Translations under genes and position numbers: made by a program | The notes under the pieces: model-generated | The model's database searches: none | What the model was told of the DNA's origin: nothing | The model's input: the letters and a program-made list of their open reading frames with translations, nothing else | Shown here: positions 54,004 to 62,686 of the stretch, one piece after another | Layout: each line of letters begins with the position of its first letter | How positions within the stretch are numbered: the first letter of the stretch is position 1 | Source of the DNA: Actinospica robiniae DSM 44927 | Lineage (GTDB): Bacteria > Actinomycetota > Actinomycetes > Streptomycetales > Catenulisporaceae | Length of the DNA stretch: 64,000 bases | NCBI RefSeq assembly: GCF_000504285.1 | Contig: NZ_KI632511.1 | Coordinates: 7,174,154-7,238,153, forward strand | Direction of reading: 5' to 3'

Positions 54004-54132
54004 TTATGTGTCCCTACCCCATAGTTCTACCCGGACCGGATCCGTTCCATCACTCAAAGTGATGAACTCGTAATCCCCTCGGCTTCGAGTCGACAGCTTC
54101 CCCGTCGAGCGTCTCGCGGTCTCGAGTACCAC
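54004..54132 (-). CDS. Possible 42-residue hypothetical protein
   Basis: From GTG 54132 the frame reads 'TARRSTGKLSTRSRGDYEFI' and ends 'SDGTDPVRVELWGRDT'. The GC content here is clearly lower than in the neighbours, and codon use is not typical of the window. No ribosome site is visible. The sequence reads like a real protein end, so it may be the remnant of a transferred gene, but a chance frame cannot be excluded. Confidence 0.25.
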   Translation of the reverse strand: MVLETARRSTGKLSTRSRGDYEFITLSDGTDPVRVELWGRDT

Positions 54133-54202
54133 TACACCAGATATGACGATTGTACGTCGTCCCAGGTTCCCCGGTCGCGGCTGATTTCTTGCTGTGTGTT
54201 TC

Positions 54203-54802
54203 TCAGCCCACTTTAAGGCTCTGACCGTCCGACAGGTCCACCACCGGGCGGCCGGAGAGCGGGGCGGCCAAAGCGACGGCGATGCGCATCGGTCCGACGA
54301 ATTGCGGGCAGACGTGGCCGCCGGACGAGAGGTGGACCAGGCCCACCTTGACCGCCGAGGCCGACTGCTGCAGGACGACGTCGTACTGGCCGCACGCGCC
54401 GCCCATGGATTCCAGCTCCACGTAGAGCGTGCGCCCGTCCGAACTGGCCGTGGCGTCGTCGAACGAGACGAGCTTCGCGCCGGCGGGCGCCGCGCTGAGC
54501 ACCTGTTTCGGCGTGGCCATCGACCCGCCGCCGCCCGCCGACGTCGTCGTGGGCGCGTGTGCGGACGGGGACGCGACGCTCGCCGGAGCGCTCGAGGCAC
54601 TCGTCGGGGAGGCCGGTGCGGACGGTGCGGACGATGCGGCGCTGGGGGAGTTCACGGTGACGGCCACAGTCCCGACACCGGAGCCCGTCGGCGTGGTCTC
54701 AGACGACGCGCACCCGCCGAGCGCCGCGGTCAGCGCCAGCGCGCCGGCGGCGCCGACCAACAGGGAAGCGGTGCGGGGACGGACGGAACCGGTCATGCGC
54801 AT
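54203..54802 (-). CDS. Putative lipoprotein
   Basis: A 199-residue exported protein with signal peptide and lipobox 'ALTAALGGCASS' (Cys at about 31), a Ser/Ala/Pro/Thr-rich linker to about 95, and a small C-terminal domain with two cysteines ('MGGACGQYDVVL' and 'SSGGHVCPQFVG') that may pair. Anchored to the outer face of the membrane. No known family recognised. GGAG stands upstream; ATG 54796 is an equally good start. No operon partner is evident. Confidence 0.75.
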   Translation of the reverse strand: MRMTGSVRPRTASLLVGAAGALALTAALGGCASSETTPTGSGVGTVAVTVNSPSAASSAPSAPASPTSASSAPASVASPSAHAPTTTSAGGGGSMATPKQVLSAAPAGAKLVSFDDATASSDGRTLYVELESMGGACGQYDVVLQQSASAVKVGLVHLSSGGHVCPQFVGPMRIAVALAAPLSGRPVVDLSDGQSLKVG

Positions 54803-54928
54803 TCCTCTCTCCGGGCCTCGGGTCGCCCGCCGATCCGGGGAGGCCTTGTGGGTCCCGGGCCGGGCAGGCGGGTGTGGCTGAAGCTGTGACGCACGGCACC
54901 CACGCCGGGTTCCCGCCGCGTGCCAACG

Positions 54929-56359
54929 CTATTCCCGCCGCCGCACCCGGTACGCCATCGCGCCGGGGACCGCCTCGATCCCGTGCTCTCCTTCGAACGC
55001 CGCGGCGCCGAGATAGTCGTGGCCGGTGAGCCGGCACCAGGCCGGAATGTCGAGCCGCGCCGCCGGATCGTCCGCCAGCACCCGTACGGTGCCGCCCACC
55101 TGCACCTGTCCGATCCGCTTGCCGAGCTCGATCACCGGCAGCGGGCACAGTTTGCCGAGCGCGTCGATCTCCAGCTCCGGTTCGGCGACCGCTTCGTCTT
55201 CGCCGGCCGGCGCGGATCCCGCCTCCGCGTCCTGCTGCGGTCGCGCGACCCGGACCGCTCCCGGCAGCACTGCCAGGAACTGCTCGACCTCGTCCGCCGT
55301 CACCCGCCACGGCAGTGAGACACGGACGTTCCCCTGCGTGAGGACCCCCATGGCCTCCAGTACGTGACTGGGTGTCAGGGTCGACGCCGTGCATGAGGAT
55401 CCCGACGACACGGCGAAACCGAGCCGGTCGAGTTCGAGCAGCAGCGCCTCCCCGGACGCGTAGAGACAAGAGAAAGTCAGGATGTGCGGGGCACGGTCGT
55501 CCGGGTCTCCCACGACCTCTACATTCGGCACCAGCTCCGGGATCCGCGCCCGGAGCAGCGCGGTCAACTCCCGATGACGCTCCGCCGTCGCGGCCGCTTC
55601 GCCGAGCCGGGTGCGCAACGCCGTGGCCGCGGCCAGGATCGCCGGGACGTTCACCGGACCCGGCGCCCAGCCGCGCTCCCGCTCGTCCTCCGGCCAATCC
55701 GCGGCGAACCGCGTTCCCTTCCGCACGGCCAGCACCCCGACGCCGGTCGGCCCGCCCCATTTCCGAGCCGAGCCCGCCAGCACCGCCCAGCCCTCCGGCA
55801 CCGGCTCGCGCCCGAGCGTGACCGCCGCATCCATAAGTAAAGGCACACCGCGCTCCGCCAACAGCCCGGCCGCCTGCGTCACCGGCTGACGCGTGCCCAC
55901 CTCGTGGTTCGCCGACTGGATCGCCGCGAACGCCAGTCCGGCCTCCGCGTCGACCAGATCCGCCAGCGCGCCCAGCGAGACCCGGCCGAGTCCGTCCACC
56001 GGCACGATCACACTGCGGCCGCCGCTCCGCCGGGTCGCCACGTCCACCGCGTGCAGCACGCTGGAATGCTCCACCGCGCCGACCGCGATCGTCGTGCCCG
56101 CGCGCATTCGGCCCCTGGCCAGGCCCAACACGCCCTGATGCACCGCCGTGGTGCCGGACGAGGTGAACACCAGCTCGTCCGCGCGGCAGCCGAACTCCTG
56201 CGCGACCGCCTCCCGGGCCGCGTCCAGCAGCATCCGCGCCCGCCGGCCCTCGCGGTAGAGCCGATCGGGCCCCGCCCAACCCTCGTCCAGCGCGGCGAGG
56301 TACGCTTCGCGGCCGGCCGGATCCAGCGGCTCCGCCCCGGCCGCGTCGAGATACACCAT
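54929..56359 (-). CDS. Cysteine desulfurase fused to TusA-like sulfurtransferase
   Basis: A 476-residue fusion. Residues 1-370 are a class V aminotransferase-fold desulfurase: 'MVYLDAAGAEPL', PLP Lys200 in 'GSARKWGGP' (Arg where most have His before Lys), catalytic Cys323 in 'SSGSSCTAS'. An Ala/Glu-rich linker (371-395) leads to a TusA domain (396-476) with Cys405 in 'DALGKLCPLPVIELGK'. The first half should take sulfur from cysteine and the second relay it. ATG 56359 has TAGGCT 7 nt upstream (leaderless pattern). Acceptor unknown. Confidence 0.9.
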   Translation of the reverse strand: MVYLDAAGAEPLDPAGREAYLAALDEGWAGPDRLYREGRRARMLLDAAREAVAQEFGCRADELVFTSSGTTAVHQGVLGLARGRMRAGTTIAVGAVEHSSVLHAVDVATRRSGGRSVIVPVDGLGRVSLGALADLVDAEAGLAFAAIQSANHEVGTRQPVTQAAGLLAERGVPLLMDAAVTLGREPVPEGWAVLAGSARKWGGPTGVGVLAVRKGTRFAADWPEDERERGWAPGPVNVPAILAAATALRTRLGEAAATAERHRELTALLRARIPELVPNVEVVGDPDDRAPHILTFSCLYASGEALLLELDRLGFAVSSGSSCTASTLTPSHVLEAMGVLTQGNVRVSLPWRVTADEVEQFLAVLPGAVRVARPQQDAEAGSAPAGEDEAVAEPELEIDALGKLCPLPVIELGKRIGQVQVGGTVRVLADDPAARLDIPAWCRLTGHDYLGAAAFEGEHGIEAVPGAMAYRVRRRE

Positions 56360-56661
56360 GGTGACGAGCCTAAGGCAGCAAGCGGGCGCGCCGGGCGGCT
56401 GACGGACGTTCACCTATGGAGATGATTGGGCGACAGTTGTCCGAATGGCCCGTTCTGGCCAGGCATTAGACCGTATGCATGAGCTCCGGTCCCGCCCACT
56501 TCCGTAGGGGGGTACCTGCCCGCATGAGGCCTTCGAGGCTGGAGTAGGGTTTGGCCGCAGTATTGAATCAGTGATCCCCCGCCTGCGATGCGGGCGCCAC
56601 CGCGAGCGCGACCCACCGACTCGCCCGCGGCGTAAGGGGGCGAGAGATCGGGAAGGGTACG
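56360..56661. other. Intergenic region before ctaC
   Basis: About 300 bases between the divergent desulfurase and ctaC genes. It must contain the ctaC promoter, but I see no unambiguous -35/-10 pair and no gene. Confidence 0.5.
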
Positions 56662-57684
56662 TTGAGTCAGCACGGCTCTGAACGCAGACCTCTCCCGCCG
56701 CGTGAGAGCACGGGGCGGGCGCGCGTCGACGCGTCAAGAAAGCGGCGCCTGGCCGCCGGCGCGGCGTTGGCCGCTGCCGTCCTGGTGACGGCCTCGGGCT
56801 GCGCCGACAATGCCTTCACCCGGCTCGGCATGCCGGAACCGGCCTCCAAGGAGGCGCCCAGCATCCTGCACCTGTGGCAGGGCCAGTGGATCACCGCGTT
56901 CGCCGTCGGCGCGCTGGTCTGGGGCCTGATCCTGTGGTGCTGCTTCGCCTACCGCCGCAAGCGCCACGGCATCGAGGTGCCGCCGCAGACCCGGTACAAC
57001 ATGCCGCTGGAGCTGCTCTACACCGGCATCCCGCTCATCATGGTCGGCGTGATCTTCTACTTCACCGCCAAGAGCGAGACCAAGCTGCTGCAGGTCAACG
57101 ACCAGCAGTACACCAGCATCAACGTGGTCGGCCGGCAGTGGAGCTGGACCTTCAACTACAACTACGACGCGTCGATCGACGACGGCAGCGGCGGTGCCGC
57201 CACCACGAACCCGTCCTACAAGGACGCGGGCACCGCCTACGACATCGGCACCCCGGGCCAGATCCCGACCCTGTGGCTGCCGGTGAACGAGGAGGTCAAG
57301 TTCACGCTGACCTCGCCGGACGTCATCCACTCGTTCTGGATCCCGAACTTCCTGTTCAAGCTGGACGTCGTGCCCGGCCGCGTGAACATGTACGAGGTCA
57401 CCCCGGACAAGGTCGGCACCTACATCGGCGAGTGCGCCGAGCTGTGCGGTGTCGAGCACTCGCGCATGCTCTTCAATGTCAAGGTGGTCAGCCAGGCTGA
57501 CTACGAGGCGCACATCAAGTCGCTGCAGGCGCAGGACCAGGGCGGCACCCTCACCACCGGTTGTGGCACGAACACGACCGAGGTAGGCACCGACCTGACC
57601 ACCACCGGTCACGGCATCCGCTGCGTCGTCGGCCCCATGACGAGCGTCAGCGGTAAGAACGCAACGGGAGGCGACGCGTCATGA
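56662..57684 (+). CDS. ctaC: Cytochrome c oxidase subunit II
   Basis: A 340-residue lipoprotein-type subunit. Signal and lipobox 'VTASGCADN' (Cys47), two membrane helices (about 75-97 and 112-130), then the CuA domain: '[13 protein letters not shown]', '[20 protein letters not shown]' and '[12 protein letters not shown]' with Cys258, Cys262 and His266. It receives electrons for the terminal oxidase. The start is TTG 56662 with AAGGG upstream. A Thr-rich tail of about 45 residues with two more cysteines extends past the usual end. Overlaps ctaD by 4 nt. Confidence 0.95.
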   Translation: MSQHGSERRPLPPRESTGRARVDASRKRRLAAGAALAAAVLVTASGCADNAFTRLGMPEPASKEAPSILHLWQGQWITAFAVGALVWGLILWCCFAYRRKRHGIEVPPQTRYNMPLELLYTGIPLIMVGVIFYFTAKSETKLLQVNDQQYTSINVVGRQWSWTFNYNYDASIDDGSGGAATTNPSYKDAGTAYDIGTPGQIPTLWLPVNEEVKFTLTSPDVIHSFWIPNFLFKLDVVPGRVNMYEVTPDKVGTYIGECAELCGVEHSRMLFNVKVVSQADYEAHIKSLQAQDQGGTLTTGCGTNTTEVGTDLTTTGHGIRCVVGPMTSVSGKNATGGDAS

Positions 57685-59468
57685 CCGCACTCAACGATCC
57701 CGCGGTCGCCGCTGTCCCCTCGGTGACGGCGTACCGCACCCGGCAGCCGGGAGTGACCTTCGTCAAGTGGATCACCTCCACCGACCACAAGGTCATCGGC
57801 TTCCTCTACCTGGTCACCTCGTGCGTGTTCTTCGGCTTCGGCGGCCTGCTCGCCCTGCTGATCCGCACCCAGCTGGCCCGGCCGGGTCTGAACGTGCTCT
57901 CCCCCGAGCAGTACAACCAGGCCTTCACCATGCACGGCACGATCATGCTGCTGATGTTCGCGACCCCGCTGTTCGCGGGCTTCGCGAACGCGATCATGCC
58001 GCTGCAGATCGGTTCCCCCGACGTCGCGTTCCCGCGGCTGAACATGGTGGCCTACTGGCTGTTCCTGTTCGGCTCGCTGATCGCCATCGGCGGGTTCCTC
58101 ACGCCGCAGGGCGCGGCGGACTTCGGCTGGTTCGCCTACTCGCCGCTGTCCAACGCCGTGCACTCGCCCGGCGCCGGCGGCGACATGTGGATCATGGGCC
58201 TGGCGCTGTCCGGCTTCGGCACCATCCTCGGCTCGGTGAACTTCATCACCACCATCATCACGATGCGCATGCCGGGTATGACCATGTTCCGGATGCCGAT
58301 CTTCACCTGGAACATCCTGCTGACCTCGGTGCTCGTGCTGCTCGCCTTCCCGGTCCTGGCCGCGGCGCTGTTCGCGCTCGAGGCAGACCGCCGGCTCGGC
58401 GCGCACATCTTCGACGCCTCCAACGGCGGCGCGATCCTGTGGCAGCACCTGTTCTGGTTCTTCGGCCATCCCGAGGTCTACATCGTCGCGCTGCCGTTCT
58501 TCGGCATCATCTCCGAGATCATCCCGGTCTTCAGCCGCAAGCCCGTCTTCGGCTACTCCGGCCTGGTCTTCGCGACCCTGTCGATCGCGGGCCTGTCGGT
58601 GACGGTGTGGGCGCACCACATGTTCACCACCGGCGCGGTCATGCTCCCGTTCTTCGCGTTCATGACCTATCTGATCGCGGTGCCCACGGGCGTGAAGTTC
58701 TTCAACTGGGTCGGCACCATGTGGCGAGGCTCCTTGAGCTTCGACACACCGCTGCTCTGGTCCGTGGGCTTCCTGGTGACGTTCCTCTTCGGTGGTCTGA
58801 CCGGCGTCATGCTGGCCTCCCCGCCGATCGACTTCGCGGTGCAGGACTCCTACTTCGTGGTCGCGCACTTCCACTACGTGCTCTTCGGCACGGTGGTGTT
58901 CGCGATGTTCGCCGGGTTCTACTTCTGGTGGCCCAAGTGGACCGGAAAGATGCTCGACGAGCGTCTGGGCAAGGTGCACTTCTGGACGCTGTTCATCGGC
59001 TTCCACACCACGTTCCTGGTCCAGCACTGGCTCGGCGCCGAGGGCATGCCCCGTCGTTACGCCACCTACCTGGCCTCGAACGACTGGACCACGCTGAACA
59101 CGATCTCCACGATCGGCTCGTACCTGCTGGCCCTGTCGATGTTCCCGTTCCTGTACAACGTGTACAAGACGGCCAAGTCGGGCAAGCGCGTGACCGTGGA
59201 CGACCCGTGGGGCTGGGGCCGCTCGCTCGAGTGGGCCACCTCCTGCCCGCCGCCGCGGCACAACTTCAACTCGCTGCCCCGGGTCCGCTCGGAGTCCCCG
59301 GCCTTCGACCTGCACCACCCCGAGGTGGCGCTGATGGAGATCCAGAACGGCGAGCGCGGCCACGCCGCGAAGAAGGCGCTGCTCAAGGAGCGCGAGGCCG
59401 AGGCCGCCGCGCAGAAGGCCGCCCGCCGGGCCGCCAAGAAGTCCGGCGAGAAGTCCGGGGAGGCGTGA
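57681..59468 (+). CDS. ctaD: Cytochrome c oxidase subunit I
   Basis: A 595-residue twelve-helix catalytic subunit of the aa3 oxidase. Heme and CuB ligands appear in '[15 protein letters not shown]', '[15 protein letters not shown]' (His-Pro-Glu-Val-Tyr), 'WAHHMFTTG' and '[10 protein letters not shown]'. A Lys/Ala-rich cytoplasmic tail (about 560-595) follows the last helix. Second gene of ctaC-ctaD-ctaF. Confidence 0.97.
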   Translation: MTALNDPAVAAVPSVTAYRTRQPGVTFVKWITSTDHKVIGFLYLVTSCVFFGFGGLLALLIRTQLARPGLNVLSPEQYNQAFTMHGTIMLLMFATPLFAGFANAIMPLQIGSPDVAFPRLNMVAYWLFLFGSLIAIGGFLTPQGAADFGWFAYSPLSNAVHSPGAGGDMWIMGLALSGFGTILGSVNFITTIITMRMPGMTMFRMPIFTWNILLTSVLVLLAFPVLAAALFALEADRRLGAHIFDASNGGAILWQHLFWFFGHPEVYIVALPFFGIISEIIPVFSRKPVFGYSGLVFATLSIAGLSVTVWAHHMFTTGAVMLPFFAFMTYLIAVPTGVKFFNWVGTMWRGSLSFDTPLLWSVGFLVTFLFGGLTGVMLASPPIDFAVQDSYFVVAHFHYVLFGTVVFAMFAGFYFWWPKWTGKMLDERLGKVHFWTLFIGFHTTFLVQHWLGAEGMPRRYATYLASNDWTTLNTISTIGSYLLALSMFPFLYNVYKTAKSGKRVTVDDPWGWGRSLEWATSCPPPRHNFNSLPRVRSESPAFDLHHPEVALMEIQNGERGHAAKKALLKEREAEAAAQKAARRAAKKSGEKSGEA

Positions 59469-59471
59469 TCC

Positions 59472-59870
59472 ATGAAGGTCACTTCGACGCTGTTCCTTTC
59501 GCTCACGGCGTTCCTGGTCGTGATGGTCGTCCTCTACTGGGAGACCTCGCACGACCCGACGGGCACGGCGGCGCTGCTCATGGCCACCGGCCTGGCCGGC
59601 CTGATCGGCTACTACCTGCGCTTCACGGCCCGTCGCATCAGCCCCGGTCCGGACGACCGGGCCGATGCCGAGCCGCACGAGGGCGCCGGCGAGCAGGGCT
59701 TCTTCTCGCCCACCAGCTGGTGGCCGCTGACCCTGTGCCTGGCCCTGGCCTGCGCGTTCCTCGGCGTGGCGATCGGCTGGTGGCTGGTGTTCTTCGCGAT
59801 CCCGTTCGGCGCGTTCGGCGTCTACGGCTTCGTGTTCGAGTACTACCGCGGTGAGAACAAGCACTACTGA
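59472..59870 (+). CDS. ctaF: Actinobacterial cytochrome c oxidase subunit IV
   Basis: A 132-residue membrane subunit special to actinobacterial oxidases, with about four helices: 'FLSLTAFLVVMVVLYW', 'LLMATGLAGLIGYYL', and a C-terminal pair. 'RFTARRISPGPDDRADAEPH' is a cytoplasmic loop. Starts 3 nt after ctaD, closing the operon; a strong terminator lies 70 nt downstream. ctaE and qcr genes are not in the window. Confidence 0.9.
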   Translation: MKVTSTLFLSLTAFLVVMVVLYWETSHDPTGTAALLMATGLAGLIGYYLRFTARRISPGPDDRADAEPHEGAGEQGFFSPTSWWPLTLCLALACAFLGVAIGWWLVFFAIPFGAFGVYGFVFEYYRGENKHY

Positions 59871-59940
59871 GAACCCCTGCGGACGACCCGATGGCCGTAG
59901 GCCAAACGACCATCAGGTCGTAGGTTCGTAACAACTGCTC

Positions 59941-59978
59941 AGCAAGGGCCGGTACGGATATCCGTACCGGCCCTTGCT
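59941..59978 (+). terminator. Terminator of ctaCDF, perfect 38-nt palindrome
   Basis: The 38 bases are their own exact reverse complement, giving up to 17-19 pairs and a tight loop. A weaker second hairpin with two G-T pairs lies at about 59886-59922. Confidence 0.85.
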
Positions 59979-60037
59979 GCATACGCTTTCCCATGGTCGG
60001 TGCCGCAATCGGCGGCACAGAGGGCGGAGGCACGAGC

Positions 60038-61966
60038 ATGGCTGACGCGGTCGCTCCCGGCGATGGCGCCGAGGAGATAGCCGAGCAGACCGACGAGTCC
60101 GCGGAGGGGGTGGAGTCCGCGCAGACGGAGCTTGCGGAGACGGAGGCCGCGGCGGTGGAATCCGGCGAGGCAGCCGAGACTGACGCTCCGTCGGCTGAGG
60201 CGGAAGCCGAGGCGGAGCCGGAAGCGGGGCCGGCGGAGGGATCTGACGCCGCGTCCGAGGACGAGGCTGAGACTGAGCCCGAGGTTGAGGCTGAGCTCGA
60301 GGTTGAGGCTGAGCCCGAGGTCGAGGGTGACGCTGAGTCCGAAGTTGAGGCTGAGCTCGAGGTTGAGGGTGACGCTGAGTCCGAATCTGAGCTTGAGGCC
60401 GCGTTCGCAGCTGACGCCGAGCCCGAAGCGGACACCGAATCCGCGGCTGAGCCTGAGGCTGAGCCTGAGATTGAGCCCGAGGCGGCAGCGGAGCCTGATG
60501 AGCCGACCGCCGAGCCCGAACCCGAAGCGGAGTCTGCCGCAGCCGTCGAGCCCGCCCCGGAGCCCGCAGTCGAGCCCGTCACGCTCGTCTCCCCGACGCT
60601 CGCGGCAGCGGCCTCCTTCGTCCCGCCGCAGCCGTCACCGCCGTCGCAGCCCCCTGCCGAGCGGCCCACCGTCACCCTCGCCGGCCGCCGGATCGACCGC
60701 CGGGCCGCGCTGATCGCCGGCGGCGCGGGCGTGGTCGTCATCGGCGGCGTGGTGGCGGCCCTGGCGTCCTCCGGCGGATCCGGCGACGGAACGTCCACGG
60801 CGTCCACCGGGGTCCATGGGGCCGTAGGAGCCACCGGCAAGGCGTCGACCGCACCGGCCGTCCCGCTGCCGGAGATCACCACGAACCCGGCCGACGGCGC
60901 GTCCGGCGTCGACCCGTCCAAGCCGATCACCGTCCGGGTGACCGACGGCACCATCGACTCGGTCCAGCTCTCCGGCCAGGAGCAGACCAGCGGCACGCTC
61001 TCCACCGACGGCAGCACCTGGACCTCGGACAACTCGCTCAACGTGAACTCGAGCTACCAGCTCAGCGTCATCGCCAAGAACTCCGTGGGCAAGACCAAGT
61101 CGACCACCGTCTCGTTCCACACGCTCAAGCCCTCGGCCACCTTCGGCGTCTCCTCGGTGGTGCCGCCGCGCGGCTCGGCCGTCGGCGTCGGCCAGCCGAT
61201 CCGGGTCACCTTCTCCAACTACGTGCCGGCCGAGTACAAGGCGGCGCTGGAGAAGGCCTGCGTGGTCCGGACCACCCCGGCCGTGGCCGGCGCCTGGTAC
61301 TGGGTCTCGAACTCCACCGACGGCGCGATCATGGACTGGCGGCCGAAGGACTTCTGGGCCGTGGACACGAAGGTCGCGGTCGACTTCAACCTCAACGGCG
61401 TCCGGCTCGGCGAGCACCAGTACGGTGTGAAGGACTACCCCGCGCACGACTTCAGCATCCGTGGCACCGACCTGCGGCTGATCGTGGACAAGGACGAGTA
61501 CTCCGCCACCTGCTACCGCAACGGCAAGGCCATCCGGACCTTCCCCATCGACACCGGGGTGACCAGTGCGGAGACCTTCGTCACCTACACCGGCACCATG
61601 GCCGTGCTCGGCAAGGGCAACCCGGTGGAGATGAAGGGCAACTACGGCCCGAACGACACCTACGACGACTTCGTGAACTGGGCCACCCAGATCACCTGGT
61701 CCGGCACGTACGTGCACGCCGCGGGGTGGGACACGGAGATCGGCCACGCCAACGACGACTCGCACGGCTGCGTGCACTGCCATCCCACGGATGCCGAGTG
61801 GTTCTACAATCTCGCCGAGCCCGGCGACGTGGTCACCATCAAGGGCAGCCGCAAGCGCCCGGTCGCGGTCTCCAACGGCATCTGCACCTTCACCCTGGAC
61901 TGGAGCAGTCTGCTCAAGGGGTCGGCGTACGGAGCCACGATCAACGGAAAGCCGACCTCCGCCTGA
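60038..61966 (+). CDS. L,D-transpeptidase (YkuD) with long acidic cytoplasmic domain
   Basis: A 642-residue membrane-anchored cell-wall enzyme. Residues 1-190 are almost all Glu, Ala, Val, Asp, Ser and Pro in imperfect repeats; a Pro-rich part follows, then one membrane helix (about 217-245). Outside are two Ig-like domains (about 280-475; 'ITTNPADGASGVDP') and the YkuD domain (about 480-620) with 'HAAGWDTEIGHANDDSHGCV' and catalytic Cys578; the usual SHGC-x-x is followed here by HCHP. Such enzymes make 3-3 peptidoglycan crosslinks. ATG 60038 has GGAGG about 7 nt upstream. Monocistronic. Confidence 0.9.
   Translation: MADAVAPGDGAEEIAEQTDESAEGVESAQTELAETEAAAVESGEAAETDAPSAEAEAEAEPEAGPAEGSDAASEDEAETEPEVEAELEVEAEPEVEGDAESEVEAELEVEGDAESESELEAAFAADAEPEADTESAAEPEAEPEIEPEAAAEPDEPTAEPEPEAESAAAVEPAPEPAVEPVTLVSPTLAAAASFVPPQPSPPSQPPAERPTVTLAGRRIDRRAALIAGGAGVVVIGGVVAALASSGGSGDGTSTASTGVHGAVGATGKASTAPAVPLPEITTNPADGASGVDPSKPITVRVTDGTIDSVQLSGQEQTSGTLSTDGSTWTSDNSLNVNSSYQLSVIAKNSVGKTKSTTVSFHTLKPSATFGVSSVVPPRGSAVGVGQPIRVTFSNYVPAEYKAALEKACVVRTTPAVAGAWYWVSNSTDGAIMDWRPKDFWAVDTKVAVDFNLNGVRLGEHQYGVKDYPAHDFSIRGTDLRLIVDKDEYSATCYRNGKAIRTFPIDTGVTSAETFVTYTGTMAVLGKGNPVEMKGNYGPNDTYDDFVNWATQITWSGTYVHAAGWDTEIGHANDDSHGCVHCHPTDAEWFYNLAEPGDVVTIKGSRKRPVAVSNGICTFTLDWSSLLKGSAYGATINGKPTSA
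60281..60395 (+). repeat. Imperfect tandem repeats coding for the acidic domain
   Basis: A 28-nt block at 60281 recurs at 60341 with one change, and a 27-nt block at 60317 recurs at 60359 with one change (42-nt offset). Codons use GTT, GCT and TCT more than the rest of the window, so the stretch looks expanded by slippage or recombination. Confidence 0.7.
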
Positions 61967-62146
61967 CCTGCTCCCTCCTGATCTGTCCGCTTTTGAACGA
62001 ATCGGCTGTGTCCGCTCAGTATCACTCATTCTGAGTGGGCATAGCCGACATCAGCGCGTTCACGTAGCGGTACGGCGCAATCCCGTTTACCTTGCGTTAA
62101 GAGGGCCATTCGATGGGGAGGGATGGAACCGGGAGGTTGCGACAGG

Positions 62147-62557
62147 ATGGGTACCTGGCAGATCGGGCCGTTCGACAACGACATCGCGATGGACTTCTTC
62201 GACGAGATCGAAGAGACGCCGGACGAGCAGGTCTCGGCCAAGCTCAGTTCGGTGCTCACGGCCGTGACCGAGCGACCCGGCCGGGTCGAGCTGGACGAGG
62301 GCCACTTGGCCGTGGCCGCGGCCGGGCTGGTGGCCGCCGGACGCTCGCGCAGCGCCGCCACCGGGAACCCGTCCGTGGACGAGTGGCTCGCCGTTCACCG
62401 CCCGGTCACCGACACCGACTGCGCCAGGCTGGCCCTGGCCGCGCTCGACCGCGTCAGCGGGCCGGACAGCGAGTGGATGGACCTGTGGGCCACCACCGAC
62501 AACCGTGACGCCGTACGCAAGCGTCTTGACGGTCTGCGCATGGTCTTGGCAGGCTGA
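62147..62557 (+). CDS. DUF4259 protein
   Basis: A 136-residue soluble protein of a family of unknown function. The hallmark start 'MGTWQIGPFDNDIAMDFFDE' is complete; the rest is helical, with 'AAAGLVAAGRSRSAATGNP' and 'ALDRVSGPDSEWMDLWA'. ATG 62147 fits the family start, with GGGAGG about 10 nt upstream; a start at 62123 would add eight unrelated residues. No linked pathway. Confidence 0.82.
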   Translation: MGTWQIGPFDNDIAMDFFDEIEETPDEQVSAKLSSVLTAVTERPGRVELDEGHLAVAAAGLVAAGRSRSAATGNPSVDEWLAVHRPVTDTDCARLALAALDRVSGPDSEWMDLWATTDNRDAVRKRLDGLRMVLAG

Positions 62558-62638
62558 GCCGGCGGCCGTGCCGTCGCGGCGAAACGCCGGACGGCCGGGC
62601 TCGAGCGGCCCGATCATCACCTCGTCACACCTTTTCGC

Positions 62639-62656
62639 CCCCGGTTTGAACCGGGG
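62639..62656 (-). terminator. Weak hairpin after trpD
   Basis: An 8-bp complementary pair of arms (62639-62646, 62649-62656), about 30 nt beyond the trpD stop. Short loop and no T tract, so only a modest candidate. Confidence 0.35.
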
Positions 62657-62686
62657 ATGAAAGGGTATCTTCTGGACTTTTCGGCC

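Noticed and set aside
54050-54150. Possible tRNA with a TTCGAGTC T-loop-like sequence
   Set aside because: No acceptor stem, anticodon arm or T-stem pairing can be built on either strand.
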